Shown: positions 53,286 through 64,000 of the stretch, piece after piece
Position numbering within the stretch: the stretch's first letter is position 1
Layout of the letters: every line of letters starts with the position of its first letter
Assembly: GCF_002775205.1 (NCBI RefSeq)
Contig: NC_036460.1
Coordinates: 24,012,751 to 24,076,750 of the forward strand
Origin: Xiphophorus maculatus
Lineage: Eukaryota; Chordata; Actinopteri; Cyprinodontiformes; Poeciliidae
Length of the DNA stretch: 64,000 nucleotides
Reading direction: 5' to 3'
Program-made: the position numbers and the translations under genes
The notes under the pieces: generated by a model
What the model was told of the DNA's origin: nothing
What the model saw: the letters and a program-made list of their open reading frames with translations, nothing else
Databases searched by the model: none

Positions 53286-56200
53286 AACTGATTATCAGAT
53301 AAATTGAAATATCAGACAAAATACATTGTATAATAATAATGCATTTTATTTATTAGTGATTTTCAAGACTGAACATCAAAAGAGTTTATTGTGAACAAAG
53401 GTAAAAAAATAAAAAGTGCTACAAAGAGGACATATAAAATAAAGAGTTTGTGTTGTGACATGTCTGGGAAGGTTAAGTTTATTAAGTTAGTTTGAACAGT
53501 TGAGTTATGAGAAAATTAACCTCAGTAAAGCGAGTAAGCAACCAATCAGCTCTGATCGGTTGCTTCTGGCCAGAGCGGTCTATTTCTGCAGATGGCGGTA
53601 GGACCACAAAAAAAGGTTTTTGGTTTCTTTGCAGATAATTTGTCTCACTTGAGGACCATGGTGCCAGTTTTAACAAATATGTAAAAGACATTTTTATAAA
53701 AGTTACCCACTGCAGCTTTAAAATATCGAGAAGCTAACAAAGTCTTAATAAAAGTTGAACTATTTTTTTTGTTTCGACGAAACTGACTGACTTCTGCTTC
53801 TTTAAAATAGTTCACCGAAGCTTCTTAAATCTGTGCACACACACCATGAAAGGATGGAGACAGGAAGGAGTTAAGTTACCAGTGCAGCCGAGCAGAGAGA
53901 GGACCAAAGAAGACTTAGCTGGATGGAGGTGTATTAACTTACATTAACCCTCTGCATGTAAAGGAGATCCTCAAGCTGCTGTGAACGTGTGAGGAGAAAG
54001 TTAGAGAGGGATTTAGACATGTTTAATAAAGCAAAGAAGCAAATAAAAACTATGAAATGATTGTCACTTATATCTTGCTAAACATTGCAATTTTGTATAT
54101 ATATTTTTTTGTTCCCTGCTGAGATATTATGATGTGATAATTTATCACTTTGGGCAATTACCAGTTTTAGTTTGCTTTTCTATAACAACGTTTTCATTTA
54201 CAAGCATCTCTGGTGCTTCCTAAAGCACTTTGATTCAGATGTGCAAATACAAAGATACATTTTTCCCACTTTGAAAACCAAATGTATTACATACATAAAT
54301 ATGTATGGGTTGTTAGGTGAGTCCATTTTATTTAGTGATGTTAATATTGTATGTCTGAGATGGTCATTATTGCAGAAATATTTATTAACAAAATAGGTGT
54401 AAAAACTACTTTTAGGGGGGGCATTCATAATTTCTTGAACTTGATACTGTAGAGATAGTAAAGGTGACGGTTTAGATCTGTGTAAAAATGACGTGTTTCT
54501 GACACGTCAGATCTGAGTCCATTTGAAAAAGGAAATGTAAAAAATTGGTCAGAGAACAGAACCTCGTGAAAGACCTCTGCAGCTCCCGGTGAGAGACGTT
54601 AAATTCAATCTTTTCTAAGACATTTTCAGCTGTTCTGTCCAATATTTATTTATTTTATTTTATTTTTTTTGGCTCCACTTTCCCACCACGAACAAGCCTC
54701 AGTGGTAAGCTTTAATCTGCCTAACAAACTGCATGAACCTCAGAAGGACTAGAAAGGTCTGGTATCAACTTCTCTGTCCCTCCCTGCCTCGGTGAGTTTC
54801 ACAGTAAAATTCTTGGGAATCAGTCAAACATTCCTTCACAGCAGCTCGCTCAGGCTGGGACATTTCCTGTTTTAATTATTTATTTATTTGTTTTTAATTT
54901 TTACTTAAGGTCTTATTCCTATAAACAGTAGCAGAGCAAAACCACTTTGAAATACTTTCATCACAAGTCAGCTTTGGTGTACTTTTGTGGCAAATTTAAC
55001 ACCCGAGCAAAATGGTCCCATATGGACAGTCAAAAACTACTATTTCTTTGCATGTCCACTTGGTGGCAGACTTTCTTTTTTCTTTGCCCTTTTAGATGAA
55101 TTTATGGCTTGCAATGTACCTGGTTTGAGCCCCACAAGGTAACTGCAATCAAGTGAATATATACGGCAATTCATACTAATATTAGCTTTACAAATGTTTA
55201 CCGATTACAAACAGGTCAATCTTTATCAGGCCTCATTTTTAGTCAACAGAGTCAACTAAAGACATTTTTCATCTTAATTGAAAGAGTATTGACTCAGTCC
55301 CCACCCAGGCTTTGGTTTTTATCAGCCTCTCCCTTGGTCATATTCCACTTGTTCATGGATCGGATTCCACGGAAATGGGAGGTGTGTCGTGCAGTAGATT
55401 TCTCGTCTATCTTTGATCTGTAAAAATGTCAATAATTGCACAATGTCTCTTAATGTCGCAACACAATACCCATTTCATCAAACATCGGCGAAGAAAAGAA
55501 GAAAGAAATCATTTGGACGCATGAAATAATGGCTATTGTCAAACCTCAGGAAACCTCTGTTGTACATATATGGCGGTAATATTCTGAAGTTTCAATAGTC
55601 TGTGTGCGTGCATAATGTAATCAATGTCCAGTGTTTGCTTATTTGGTGTACTATAACCAGTCCAAAAACCTCCATAATATTCAGTTTAAACAATTAAAAC
55701 AAACACACACGCACACACACCCCTACAAATAAAACAAACAGCAGGTACGTCCTCATTGTAGTTTGGAGAGCTAATACAATACCGTCATTTTGTGGACATT
55801 TATACTTTGTGTGTAGAATATCCAATATCTCCTGTCAAAAGCCTGCGTTTGCTCAAGCTCCATGCTAAAACTCTATAACAACAGACACAGACAAACACAC
55901 CCCGCCGTGCAAACAATGCTCGCTCAAAGCAAGCCCATTAAATAGATGTAACACTGAGGAAGAACTGGGCACTGGCCATTTTTATTCCTGTGATAGTGCA
56001 TACCTCTTGTCAAGAGATTGCAGATTAAAAATTTCAAAAAAACACGTTGACCGCACTAGACTGAGTCATGTGGTTAATGAGCGACAATTCTTCATAAATG
56101 TGAAGCAATGCAAAGTGACTCAAGCATTAAAGCCTGTTGGTGTCGTCCCAAACTGTTTCCACTGAGCTGTGAAAGCAGTTGCTGGCCTGAACTTCCAAAA

Positions 56201-56365
56201 GTGTCTTAAAGATCTGCTTTATAGTTCACCACAGACCTAAACTGATATTTTTATCATGTGTAAACATTTTACAGATTTCACAGCTGGAATATACTGTATA
56301 GTCCAGCCATTAGTTAAAAATCTGTATTCATACAAATAAATCAATCAATCAATCAATGAGCAAAC

Positions 56366-56452
56366 GGATGGATGGATGGATGGATGGATGGATGGATGGA
56401 TGGATGGATGGATGGACGGACGGACGGATGGATGGATGGATGGATGGATGGA
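56366..56452. repeat. (GGAT)n microsatellite
   Basis: About 21 units of GGAT with a few GGAC variants in the middle (56415-56427), preceded by an (AATC)n run at 56339-56357. Confidence 0.95.
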
Positions 56453-57701
56453 GTCCATTTTTTCTATGCATTGATCATAGTTTGTTTTGTAAATTTTTTT
56501 AATGCTGACTTTGTTCTGTGTCCCAGACTGAACAAAGTGTAATGTATATACTTTGTAATGTTTTCATACATTATGCAGTTGTTTTTTATGTGTAGAAGCC
56601 AAAAGCGTGCATAAGTTATTACTATTACCATTATTATTAGTAGTATAATAATAAAATACTAAAGCTCCAAGCAGCCTCGAACGGCCCTGGCAGCTCTGCG
56701 CCGCTCCGGCCTCGGTTGACCTACATTGGACCTGAATCTAGCGTTCTACAGTGACACAACATTATGTAACTCCAGCATGAATTTAGGTTTACAGAAGCTG
56801 AGAGAATTATTTACCAGGAGATCCAAGCACACATAAATATACGGAAGAAGATTAGGGCCACTGGAAAAAAATATAAAGCAGTTCTGACTTTAATCTCAGA
56901 ATTTTGACTTTATAACTTATGGACACCGGGGGGAGGAACCATCTTCCAATGACCAACATGCTAGTTGTGCAGGAGGACAACGAAATATCTGGAGGAACAT
57001 GTTGGATTTAAGTCAGCTTTTCCGTGTCTGAGGGGTCTTCGAAGATGCCATTTCATTAATGGGGCAGAATCGTAATAACAAACAGCATGATTACAATAGG
57101 CCTTCGCGGCGCTTAGGCCAAATCATACTAATGCTCAAAGCAGCAGCCCACTGATTACAGGATTACAGGACTCATTTTACGTCATTTGTCTAGTAAAATG
57201 TACTGAACGAATGAAGTAAACTTCATTGTTGGGGCATTTTGCCACATGCAAGTGTTGATGACTAAAATATTTACACGTCTCTTACCAAGACACAACTGAA
57301 AGGACCTGGATTGAACATCTTGTCTCAGAGACACAATGCCAGAAACTATTTTACATTCAAATCAGATAAGATATACAGAGCTTTTAAAGACACACAATAT
57401 AACGCTTAATGAATGCAACCAGTGGCAGATTTTTTTTTTTAAAGTGCCCTAGGGGACTCCAATTAAAATTCAAGCTGAGATTCTGGGGAGAATAAAATAC
57501 AGCATAGTCCCAGTGAAAGCACTTAGACTAGTCCTCCTATTATTAGCTGCAGGAAAAACCTACTGCATATAAGCAATAGAAAACTTGCTAAGGGCACAAG
57601 TGGCAGATTAGTTGTATTTTATTATCTCGTGCTTGTGTGCCCCTCTTTCTAATACCACACCAGTCAGAAGGAGCCATTGTAAAGTAAGTGTATCTAGAGA
57701 A

Positions 57702-57702
<1 letters not shown>

Positions 57703-57759
<57 letters not shown>

Positions 57760-57775
57760 GTGTGTGTGTGTGTGT
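57703..57775. repeat. (GT)n microsatellite
   Basis: About 36 TG units with one C interruption near 57753. The Cys-Val and Thr-His open frames across it are artefacts. Confidence 0.95.
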
Positions 57776-58986
57776 TGTATGGTCTTCATGTTGTATTAAG
57801 ATCCAAAATAGGAAAACAATAGTGGTTGCAATGGAAGAGCTGGTGGATATCACCAGCAGCCTTCCCAGTGTAAATTCAGGAAGAAAAATGTTACTAGTTG
57901 AAAATGTCGATGTTGTGATTGTATTGCATGATTACCTTCATTTAAGGCTTGTAAACAAGCAGGCCATTACACACCACTCTGTCCTCTTTATGCATTCGAA
58001 CATTTAGAACTAGGCATGATGCATCCGGATTATTCCAGTTTTAAAAAGTTGGGCCCGAGAACGGCACCCTGTGGAACCCCTTTGGGTCGGTCAAAAGATT
58101 TCATCTCATCAAGGCAAACACATTTTCAGATCGATGAATATGAGACATTAATTCTCACGATTCATCTTACGGAACAAGTGTGTTAGTTTTCCTCACCAGT
58201 GGTGAACTTTAACCTACCTTTGACAGACAAGCTGCTGCTAAAGTGATTCTCTCTGTGCGCAGCAATAATTTTCTAGTTCTATAAACCACACATTGCAAAC
58301 ATGAGCACCTCATATCAACATCTAAACACTAACTGGGCTATTGTCGTAAACCTTAGTCTTGGTTGTGAGCCAAGAAAAACGCACAAAGACGTGTGCTTTC
58401 CTTTGTGTCAGGTGTGCTGTGTGTGAACATTACTGAAGTATGTCTCCCTCCTACCTCAGCACCTTTTCCTATTGTTTGGGTGAACATCACTAACGGGCCA
58501 CACAGCAGAAAGAGGACACCAACCGTCTCCTTGAGTGTTTAGGAGCTTTGTTTACACCTCTTCTTTATAGAGTCGACCTCTAACCCCTTCGTTCACGGGA
58601 CATAAACTAACACGGTCAGTGTCAACACCAAAGCTGCTCCTCAAAGACCATGAACAGACGTTATGCCGCGCAGACGACACAGAACGAGAAAAAGCCTCGT
58701 CTTTTTATGACGAAGAAAGGTAAAAACCAACTAAGACATAAGGAAAGGAAGGTAAGAAGGAGGACAGAGGCTTACAGTGGCATTTTGGTTGGGCTGGGAT
58801 GTGCGGGGATGACAACTGAGGCTGTTGCACGTATTGCCTTCCAACATCCTGGAAAAATACAAGGTGAAGGGTGTTCGGTTACAACCCATAAACACAGCAA
58901 CCCTTCCGATCCCTTTAGTCCAACTTCACCACAGGTAAGCTGCTACTCGAGCCTCTATCCTCGCCACATAAATGTGCATTACAAGT

Positions 58987-59380
58987 AAAGTGCCCTGGAA
59001 AAGCAATCATACCATTTTTATTGGGATTTTTTATTTTTTGTACATTTTTTAAAAAATGTCTAAAAAATGCGGCATGCAGTTGCATTCATCCACCTTTATT
59101 CTGTAGAGCAGTGCAGCCAGTGAGTTTCAGAGGTCACTTAAAGACCTGTGTGTAATTTGATCACTATGGAGGTTTCTCCATTCTGCCTGTATCCAGACAG
59201 GTCAGATAAAGTTACGAATAAGTTTAAAAGACAGTTATGGCAGCATCAGTTAAAGAAGTAGTCCAGGGTAACTTTGGGGTAGCTGCAGAGATCCACAACT
59301 CAGGTGGTAGAATCTGTTGGCAAAACAATTATTATCTTAGCCAAGACTTGAGAGACTGGGGGCAAAGTTCACCTTAGCCA
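58987..59380 (+). mobile_element. Decayed, internally deleted Tc1-like element
   Basis: TATTGGGATTTTTTATTTTT, CTGTGTGTAATTTGATC and GTAACTTTGGGGTAGCTGCA followed by GAGATCCACAACTCAGGTGG correspond in order to parts of the Tc1 family whose end is also seen at 46730. The right part and the catalytic core are missing. Confidence 0.55.
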
Positions 59381-59709
59381 GACGAGACCGATAATGTTTT
59401 ACATCCAAATGTATTCATGTGCTAGAATGGCCCAGTCAAATCCGACACCTAAGTCTAATTTAATTTTTTACAATTTTGATTAAAAAAATTAATCAAATTA
59501 TTACATTTCAGGTATTTCGGGCAATACCCGAACCATATTGAACGTTTCAGTCTCTAAATGGGCTCAACACCCAATAAACTCCATATTATTTCAACTTTTG
59601 TTTGGAAAATATGTGGAAAAACAATCATGTTTTACTGTAACCACCATGATTATGCAGTACATGTGTGTTGCACTATTGCATAAATACCAATTATAATGGG
59701 TCAAATTTA

Positions 59710-60245
59710 CACTGAACAAAAACATCAACGCCCCATGTCAAATATCGTTGCCATGTGAAGTTTACAACTGTAAATGAGCATTTTCTGACATTTTATTGTA
59801 CAAAAGTAACATTTCTTTTTATTTGTGTATAATTTTTAATCCAACTTGTCAGTGAGCTTTACTCAGTGAGTTGTGGTCACACGTCGGCCACGGGTGACCA
59901 CTCCAGCACAAGATCGCCATCCGGCTCCTCCATCTGCGGGATCGGCTAAGACCAGCGACACACACAGCTCGTGAGACTATTGGTCAGCACAACAGACGCA
60001 TCACACCTCAGACTGTCCGTCACCGCCTACAAGAAGCCAACTTGGTCAGAATCAAATTCCTCTACCACTATTATGTTCAAAGGACTGTCAATTCGCCACA
60101 AATGGCCAAACCACGATGTTATCAATGCCGATATGAAGATCAGTACTTACGGAAAATATATTTTGAGATTCTCTATATATTGCATAACCCAAATGTTCAT
60201 TAAACACTTATATTTGACATGGGGCATTTATATTTTTGTGCAGTG
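59710..60245. mobile_element. Tc1-like deletion derivative, both ends present
   Basis: TA-flanked (59708-59709, 60246-60247), with inverted ends CACTGAACAAAAACATCAAC and the matching ATATTTTTGTGCAGTG. Inside, CCATCCGGCTCCTCCATCTG and CACCTCAGACTGTCCGTCA remain from the N-terminal DNA-binding part of a transposase. 536 bp; the DDE core is absent. Confidence 0.72.
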
Positions 60246-63212
60246 TATGTTTTGTAACGTAGCAAAATTGTAAAAGTTGTGGGACTCGTTACTTTTCTTG
60301 GCACTGCATTCGGAAAATGGCCTGGAGGAGTATTCTTTTGTGTCAGTCAAGTGTTACATACTTCATAATGGGTCAAACAAAGACCGTGGCCTGAGGACAC
60401 CAGAGCTTTGTGGGTACGGGCAGCTCACCAGGTGTGCGGTTCACCGTGGTAAAACACGGCTTGGAAGAACTGGTTTGATGGCTCGTCCTCTTATTGTCCG
60501 AATCCATCTCATGTGGTGAAGCATTTCAGGTCGGGTTTGGTTCGGCTTTCTTCTGTTTCAAAGCAGCTGAAGCCACATCCAACGTGAATATCTACCTCAA
60601 ACTATTCCCAAACAGCTGTGGCAAAAACAGCAAGCACGAAAAAGAGACAGAGAGAGACGGCGTAAGTGTCATCAGATGCCTTTATTTTTGCGATTACTAC
60701 AGTGATGTGTAGCTACCATGTAGAAATACAACATTCAGTTTGGTAAACTGTGAAAGAAAAAAGAGCATCTTAGAGGCCTCTTCATTCTTGCTGGAAAATG
60801 TGTCACATTGATGAAAATGTTTATCAAAAGTCAAGGGAACATAATACAAAAGCACGTAAAGGCAGAGATAAAAGAACAAACAATGCTGTAATCATGGCCT
60901 ACGAGAGACTTCAACATAAATAATTGAACAATAAAAAGTTTGGTAACTGACATTGTAACCAGCCAAGCATTTACCAATGAACATAAATACATACGTAAAT
61001 AAAAATTAGCAAGTCATCAGTGATCCGCAGCACAAATAATTAAAGCCGATCTTCAACTCAGAAATATGCTAGGCGCCATCTCTACAGATCAACTGCAGCC
61101 GAGGAAGATGTTTTTTGTTTTTTTTCCTTCCGACTAATTTTCCAGCCGCGTGACGCAGCAAATACGTGCAAAGCATAACTATGCCACGAACAAAGCGAAG
61201 CCCGGACATAGAGGAGAGTTAGATCAATATTTGTTCCCCGTTCAGTGCTCAGCACACCTTTCCGACATGCCATCGTATAAAAAATAAAACTGAGATAAAG
61301 AGAGGGCTCGGCTCATTTCATCGCTGTTATTCTTTTATTGCTCCTTTTGATCGGCGCATACCTGAGCAGACTCAGGACCAGATGTAACTGATAGGTTCGC
61401 ATCCGTTGCATAGCTAAAACTTCCTCTTCTAATGTCGTCACTTCCGCGCTGCTTTCAGCTTGCTTTTCAGTGCATAAAGGAAACTAAAAAAAAAAAGTTT
61501 TCCCCTTTTGTATTTTCTCAAGCATAGTTAAAAATATAGCATTTGGTGCATGTCAACACAGCTGTGATAAACTCTGCTCTACCTCCCATTTTAACCAGAA
61601 AGCAGAGATTCTTCAGGTGTGACGTGTCAACACACACATTCAGCGCAGGTGAGAACAACAGCAGTGTGTCGCTACGGGCCTCGACTCGTCATGTAACAGA
61701 CCTCCAGGTGTGTTTTTAACTCTGAAGCGTGCAGACGTATACATCGTTGCCGGTTTGTTGCCATTAGAGGTGGAGAAAAATGTGCATATTTACAAGCTGC
61801 GAGTCTCTGCTGTCGGCTTTGGAAATTGTGGGGCCTAATTTGGATTAACTGGGTTCTGTCCGTGTTTATTGGCACCGGCCGGCCTTTAAAGTAAATTAGT
61901 TTTATTGAGATATCATCTCTCTCTTTTTAAAAAAAAAAAAAATTATTCTAATCTTTAAAATCAAACTTTTGTTTTCATCTCCCTTCTCAAAGCAAAGCGG
62001 CTTCGTTCGTCACAGTTCCAGCTGTTTGAATCTTTGAAGATATGTGGAAGCGCAGGCAAGCAGCTGTTTTACTGGAGCTAATATATGAAGCTCAACACAA
62101 GTTTGCTTTACTTGTCTCGCAAGACATCTTGTCTGAGGGACGGATAAAAAAAATAAGGCTCTGTGTTAGATCATATTAACATAAATATCTGATGAAGACC
62201 CAAATGCTACTTTGACGCTAGAAAATTAGGCAAAAGAGGGAAAGAAATGGATTCCTGGAGGGTTTTTTTGTTGTTTTTTTTTTAGTATAAGCTTTCTAAT
62301 CTTTCCCATTTTGAATAGTGGACAAGAAACAGACCTGTTACCAAAAAAAATGATTAGACACTCTGATCAACTTAAAAAAGTAAAGCATAGATTTTTAAAA
62401 ACTGCTTAAATACACTTACTTTTTAGGAATCAAATGAAGGTGAACTACGCTGAACCTGGGTAAATCGTTTTTCTATGTTGTATTTTTTTTTCTCCACTTA
62501 AATGTTCTCAAATTAAAAGTTGGATTTCTCCATGTTTTGTGAAAGGTTGTGCTACTGCAGTAAAAGATTAAAATATTCTAATGTTTTTTACATGAGTTTA
62601 TGCAGGGTGCCGCTACATGTGAAGCATGGCATATATTGCGTTTGTCATTTCAAACACAATCAGATTTAGAAAAAAATTAAAGAAAAGTTGAGAAAAAAGT
62701 TTCATAACCTTCACTGCTTTAGTTCTGGGGGGGGGGGGGGGGGGGGGGAATTATTTCTTCCATGATGTCCAGGTCTTAATAAGCTAAAATCAGAACTTCT
62801 GGAATACCTTCATGACTTTTGCATCCAGAAGAACAAAAGGAGACCGGTTGTGCTTTGTTGGTTGTCAAGCATGCAAATCCACCTGTCATGTACGGCCCCG
62901 TCATGCAAAACCCAGAGGTGGGATGCACTTAAACAGGACATATGGCGAGGAAAAGGAAAACCAAACATTTCAATAGCGCAGGAAATTAAAGCACTGCTGC
63001 GTAATACCATCGGGTAAGGCCAGAGGGCGAGGGATCCAAAAGAAGTGAGTAAGGCCTCCAGATCATTCCGGCAAGATCTTCATATTTTCAGTGTCGATGA
63101 AAGTGTCCGGTTTGTGGTTTGGGTGAAGAAGGGAGACGCTTAAGGTCACATTTACACGCCGCCCCTTCTTCTTTTTTTTATGAGTCTTTTCCCTCCGTTT
63201 TCCTCCTTCGTT
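60246..63212. other. Intergenic DNA and probable sptssb 3' UTR
   Basis: Includes a 22-base poly-G at 62727-62748. The part nearest 63212 should hold the 3' UTR of sptssb (minus strand). No other gene seen. Confidence 0.45.
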
Positions 63213-63455
63213 CTAGTTCATGAGCGCCATGGCGCTCTCCGGTTGGCCGTCAATGATCTCGGAGAAAAACTCCAGAGCCAGACGCACGTGGATGGGCACG
63301 AACACGTACGAGGTGTAGACCACCATGGCAATGGCGGAGAAGAGGACAGAGTTAAAGATGGACTTCTCCCACGGCTCCAGGACGTAGATGCCGGTGATGA
63401 GCAGGTACTGGTAGTACAGCCAGGCCAGGTACTCCCGCATGTTTTTGAAGCTCAT
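63213..63455 (-). CDS. sptssb: Serine palmitoyltransferase small subunit B, 80 aa
   Basis: Small ER membrane protein that activates serine palmitoyltransferase and shifts its acyl-CoA preference in the first step of sphingolipid synthesis. A single coding exon: [20 protein letters not shown] through ALMN. The family signature [20 protein letters not shown] is followed by a membrane helix ([20 protein letters not shown]) and [10 protein letters not shown]. At 80 aa it is close to human SPTSSB (76 aa) and closer to it than to SPTSSA. An acceptor CCCCAG lies 11 bases before the ATG, so non-coding 5' exon(s) lie further right. Neighbour otol1 fits the human order. Confidence 0.93.
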   Translation of the reverse strand: MSFKNMREYLAWLYYQYLLITGIYVLEPWEKSIFNSVLFSAIAMVVYTSYVFVPIHVRLALEFFSEIIDGQPESAMALMN

Positions 63456-64000
63456 CCTGCCAGCTGGGGAGTGGGCAAACAGAGGTGGGGTTTAAACAAG
63501 CGAAGGGAAACGGAAAGTGAAGTGGTTTGAATGGGATTTTACAGTTGGAACTGTAACATAAGTTCTGACTGTAAATAATGTTAAAGAGAAGTTAAAGTAT
63601 TGCAGCAGCACTTTTCACAAAACAACATATTTAAATTTCCATCCTACCACAAATAAATGGGAGTACAACACTCCACAATGTTACAAAAGGAAATACATGT
63701 TAAAATTACATGAGCTATGTAGAATGTGCTGTGTGCATTTGAGTGCATCCAAATACAAACGCAATGTGAAATACGGGCTGGCCTGAGTTTCAGTTTTCTT
63801 GAGACAAAATAATTTTTGGTTTACCTTGTGACTTTAGTTTTGTGAATAAAGATTATTTTAAGATTCCTCTAACACAAAGTTGACCAAAGAAATAAGTCAA
63901 CTTTATTACCACTTCAGCTGTTTGAGTGGTAACTTTTAAGTGATTTAAATTTATTTATTTTCTAATCACATTTATTTAGGCTTTAAAAGAACAGCAACTG
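63456..64000 (-). other. sptssb 5' intron/upstream region
   Basis: Follows the acceptor at about 63467. AT-rich, with no second exon recognised before the window ends. Confidence 0.5.

Larger units (their letters stand above)
53286..58986. other. Gene-poor intergenic block
   Basis: AT-rich DNA between otol1 and sptssb, with the tetranucleotide at 56366 and the (GT)n at 57703. Open frames are short and featureless; I see no gene. Confidence 0.5.

Noticed and set aside
56339-56452. CRISPR-like or regulatory direct repeats
   Set aside because: Simple AATC and GGAT tetranucleotide runs without spacers.
58650-58988. 112-residue open frame, basic N-terminus
   Set aside because: No domain, no splice context and it runs into a decayed Tc1 element; probably chance.

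Overview
The window is vertebrate nuclear DNA, almost certainly from a teleost (ray-finned) fish. Genes are split into short exons with GT-AG introns, long (GT)n, (AT)n and (GGAT)n tracts are common, and the mobile DNA is fish-like: Tc1/mariner elements with TA duplications, hAT-like MITEs, tRNA-derived SINEs and non-LTR tails. The proteins (otolin-1, sptssb, rabgef1, CARD-type caspase-1) match fish repertoires. I cannot name the species. Exon borders were read by eye from splice consensus and reading phase; every multi-exon model from first codon to stop closes in frame. Layout: (1) 371-4707, plus strand: the 3' end of a syntaxin-1/3-type t-SNARE gene, with two mutually exclusive exons for the second half of the SNARE helix followed by two alternative membrane-anchor exons. 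(2) 5520-6783: a nearly complete Tc1-like transposon with two in-frame stops, then a hAT-like element at 8300-9285. (3) 9734-30922: an inflammatory CARD cluster. Three CARD-caspase-1 genes (A 383 aa, B 388 aa, C 386 aa), all with intact catalytic His/Cys, lie on the minus strand. Between B and C is a minus-strand gene joining a CARD to a C-terminal death domain. Head to head with caspase C is a plus-strand CARD-only gene of 91 aa. The three caspases and the CARD-only gene share a 7-nt first coding exon and a phase-1 intron before the CARD exon, so they look like products of local duplication and exon loss. (4) 32911-38538, plus: rabgef1 (Rabex-5, 510 aa). (5) 42191-44422, plus: a secreted three-Ig-domain Fc-receptor-like protein (373 aa). 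(6) 47319-49739, minus: otolin-1 (493 aa). (7) 51410-52372, minus: two unexplained collagen-flavoured exon-like pieces. (8) 63213-63455, minus: sptssb coding exon (80 aa). The otol1-sptssb pair matches the human 3q26 neighbourhood. How the genes work together: in the cluster, the caspases are expected to be recruited by CARD-CARD contacts to inflammasomes and then to process cytokines and pyroptotic substrates. The CARD-only protein would be a decoy of the CARD16/CARD18 kind, and the CARD-death-domain protein a possible adaptor between death-domain platforms and these caspases. That circuit is inference; the domains, gene structures and order are seen in the sequence. The most notable items are the CARD cluster with its CARD-only and CARD-death-domain members, the syntaxin alternative exon pairs, and the soluble Fc-receptor-like gene.
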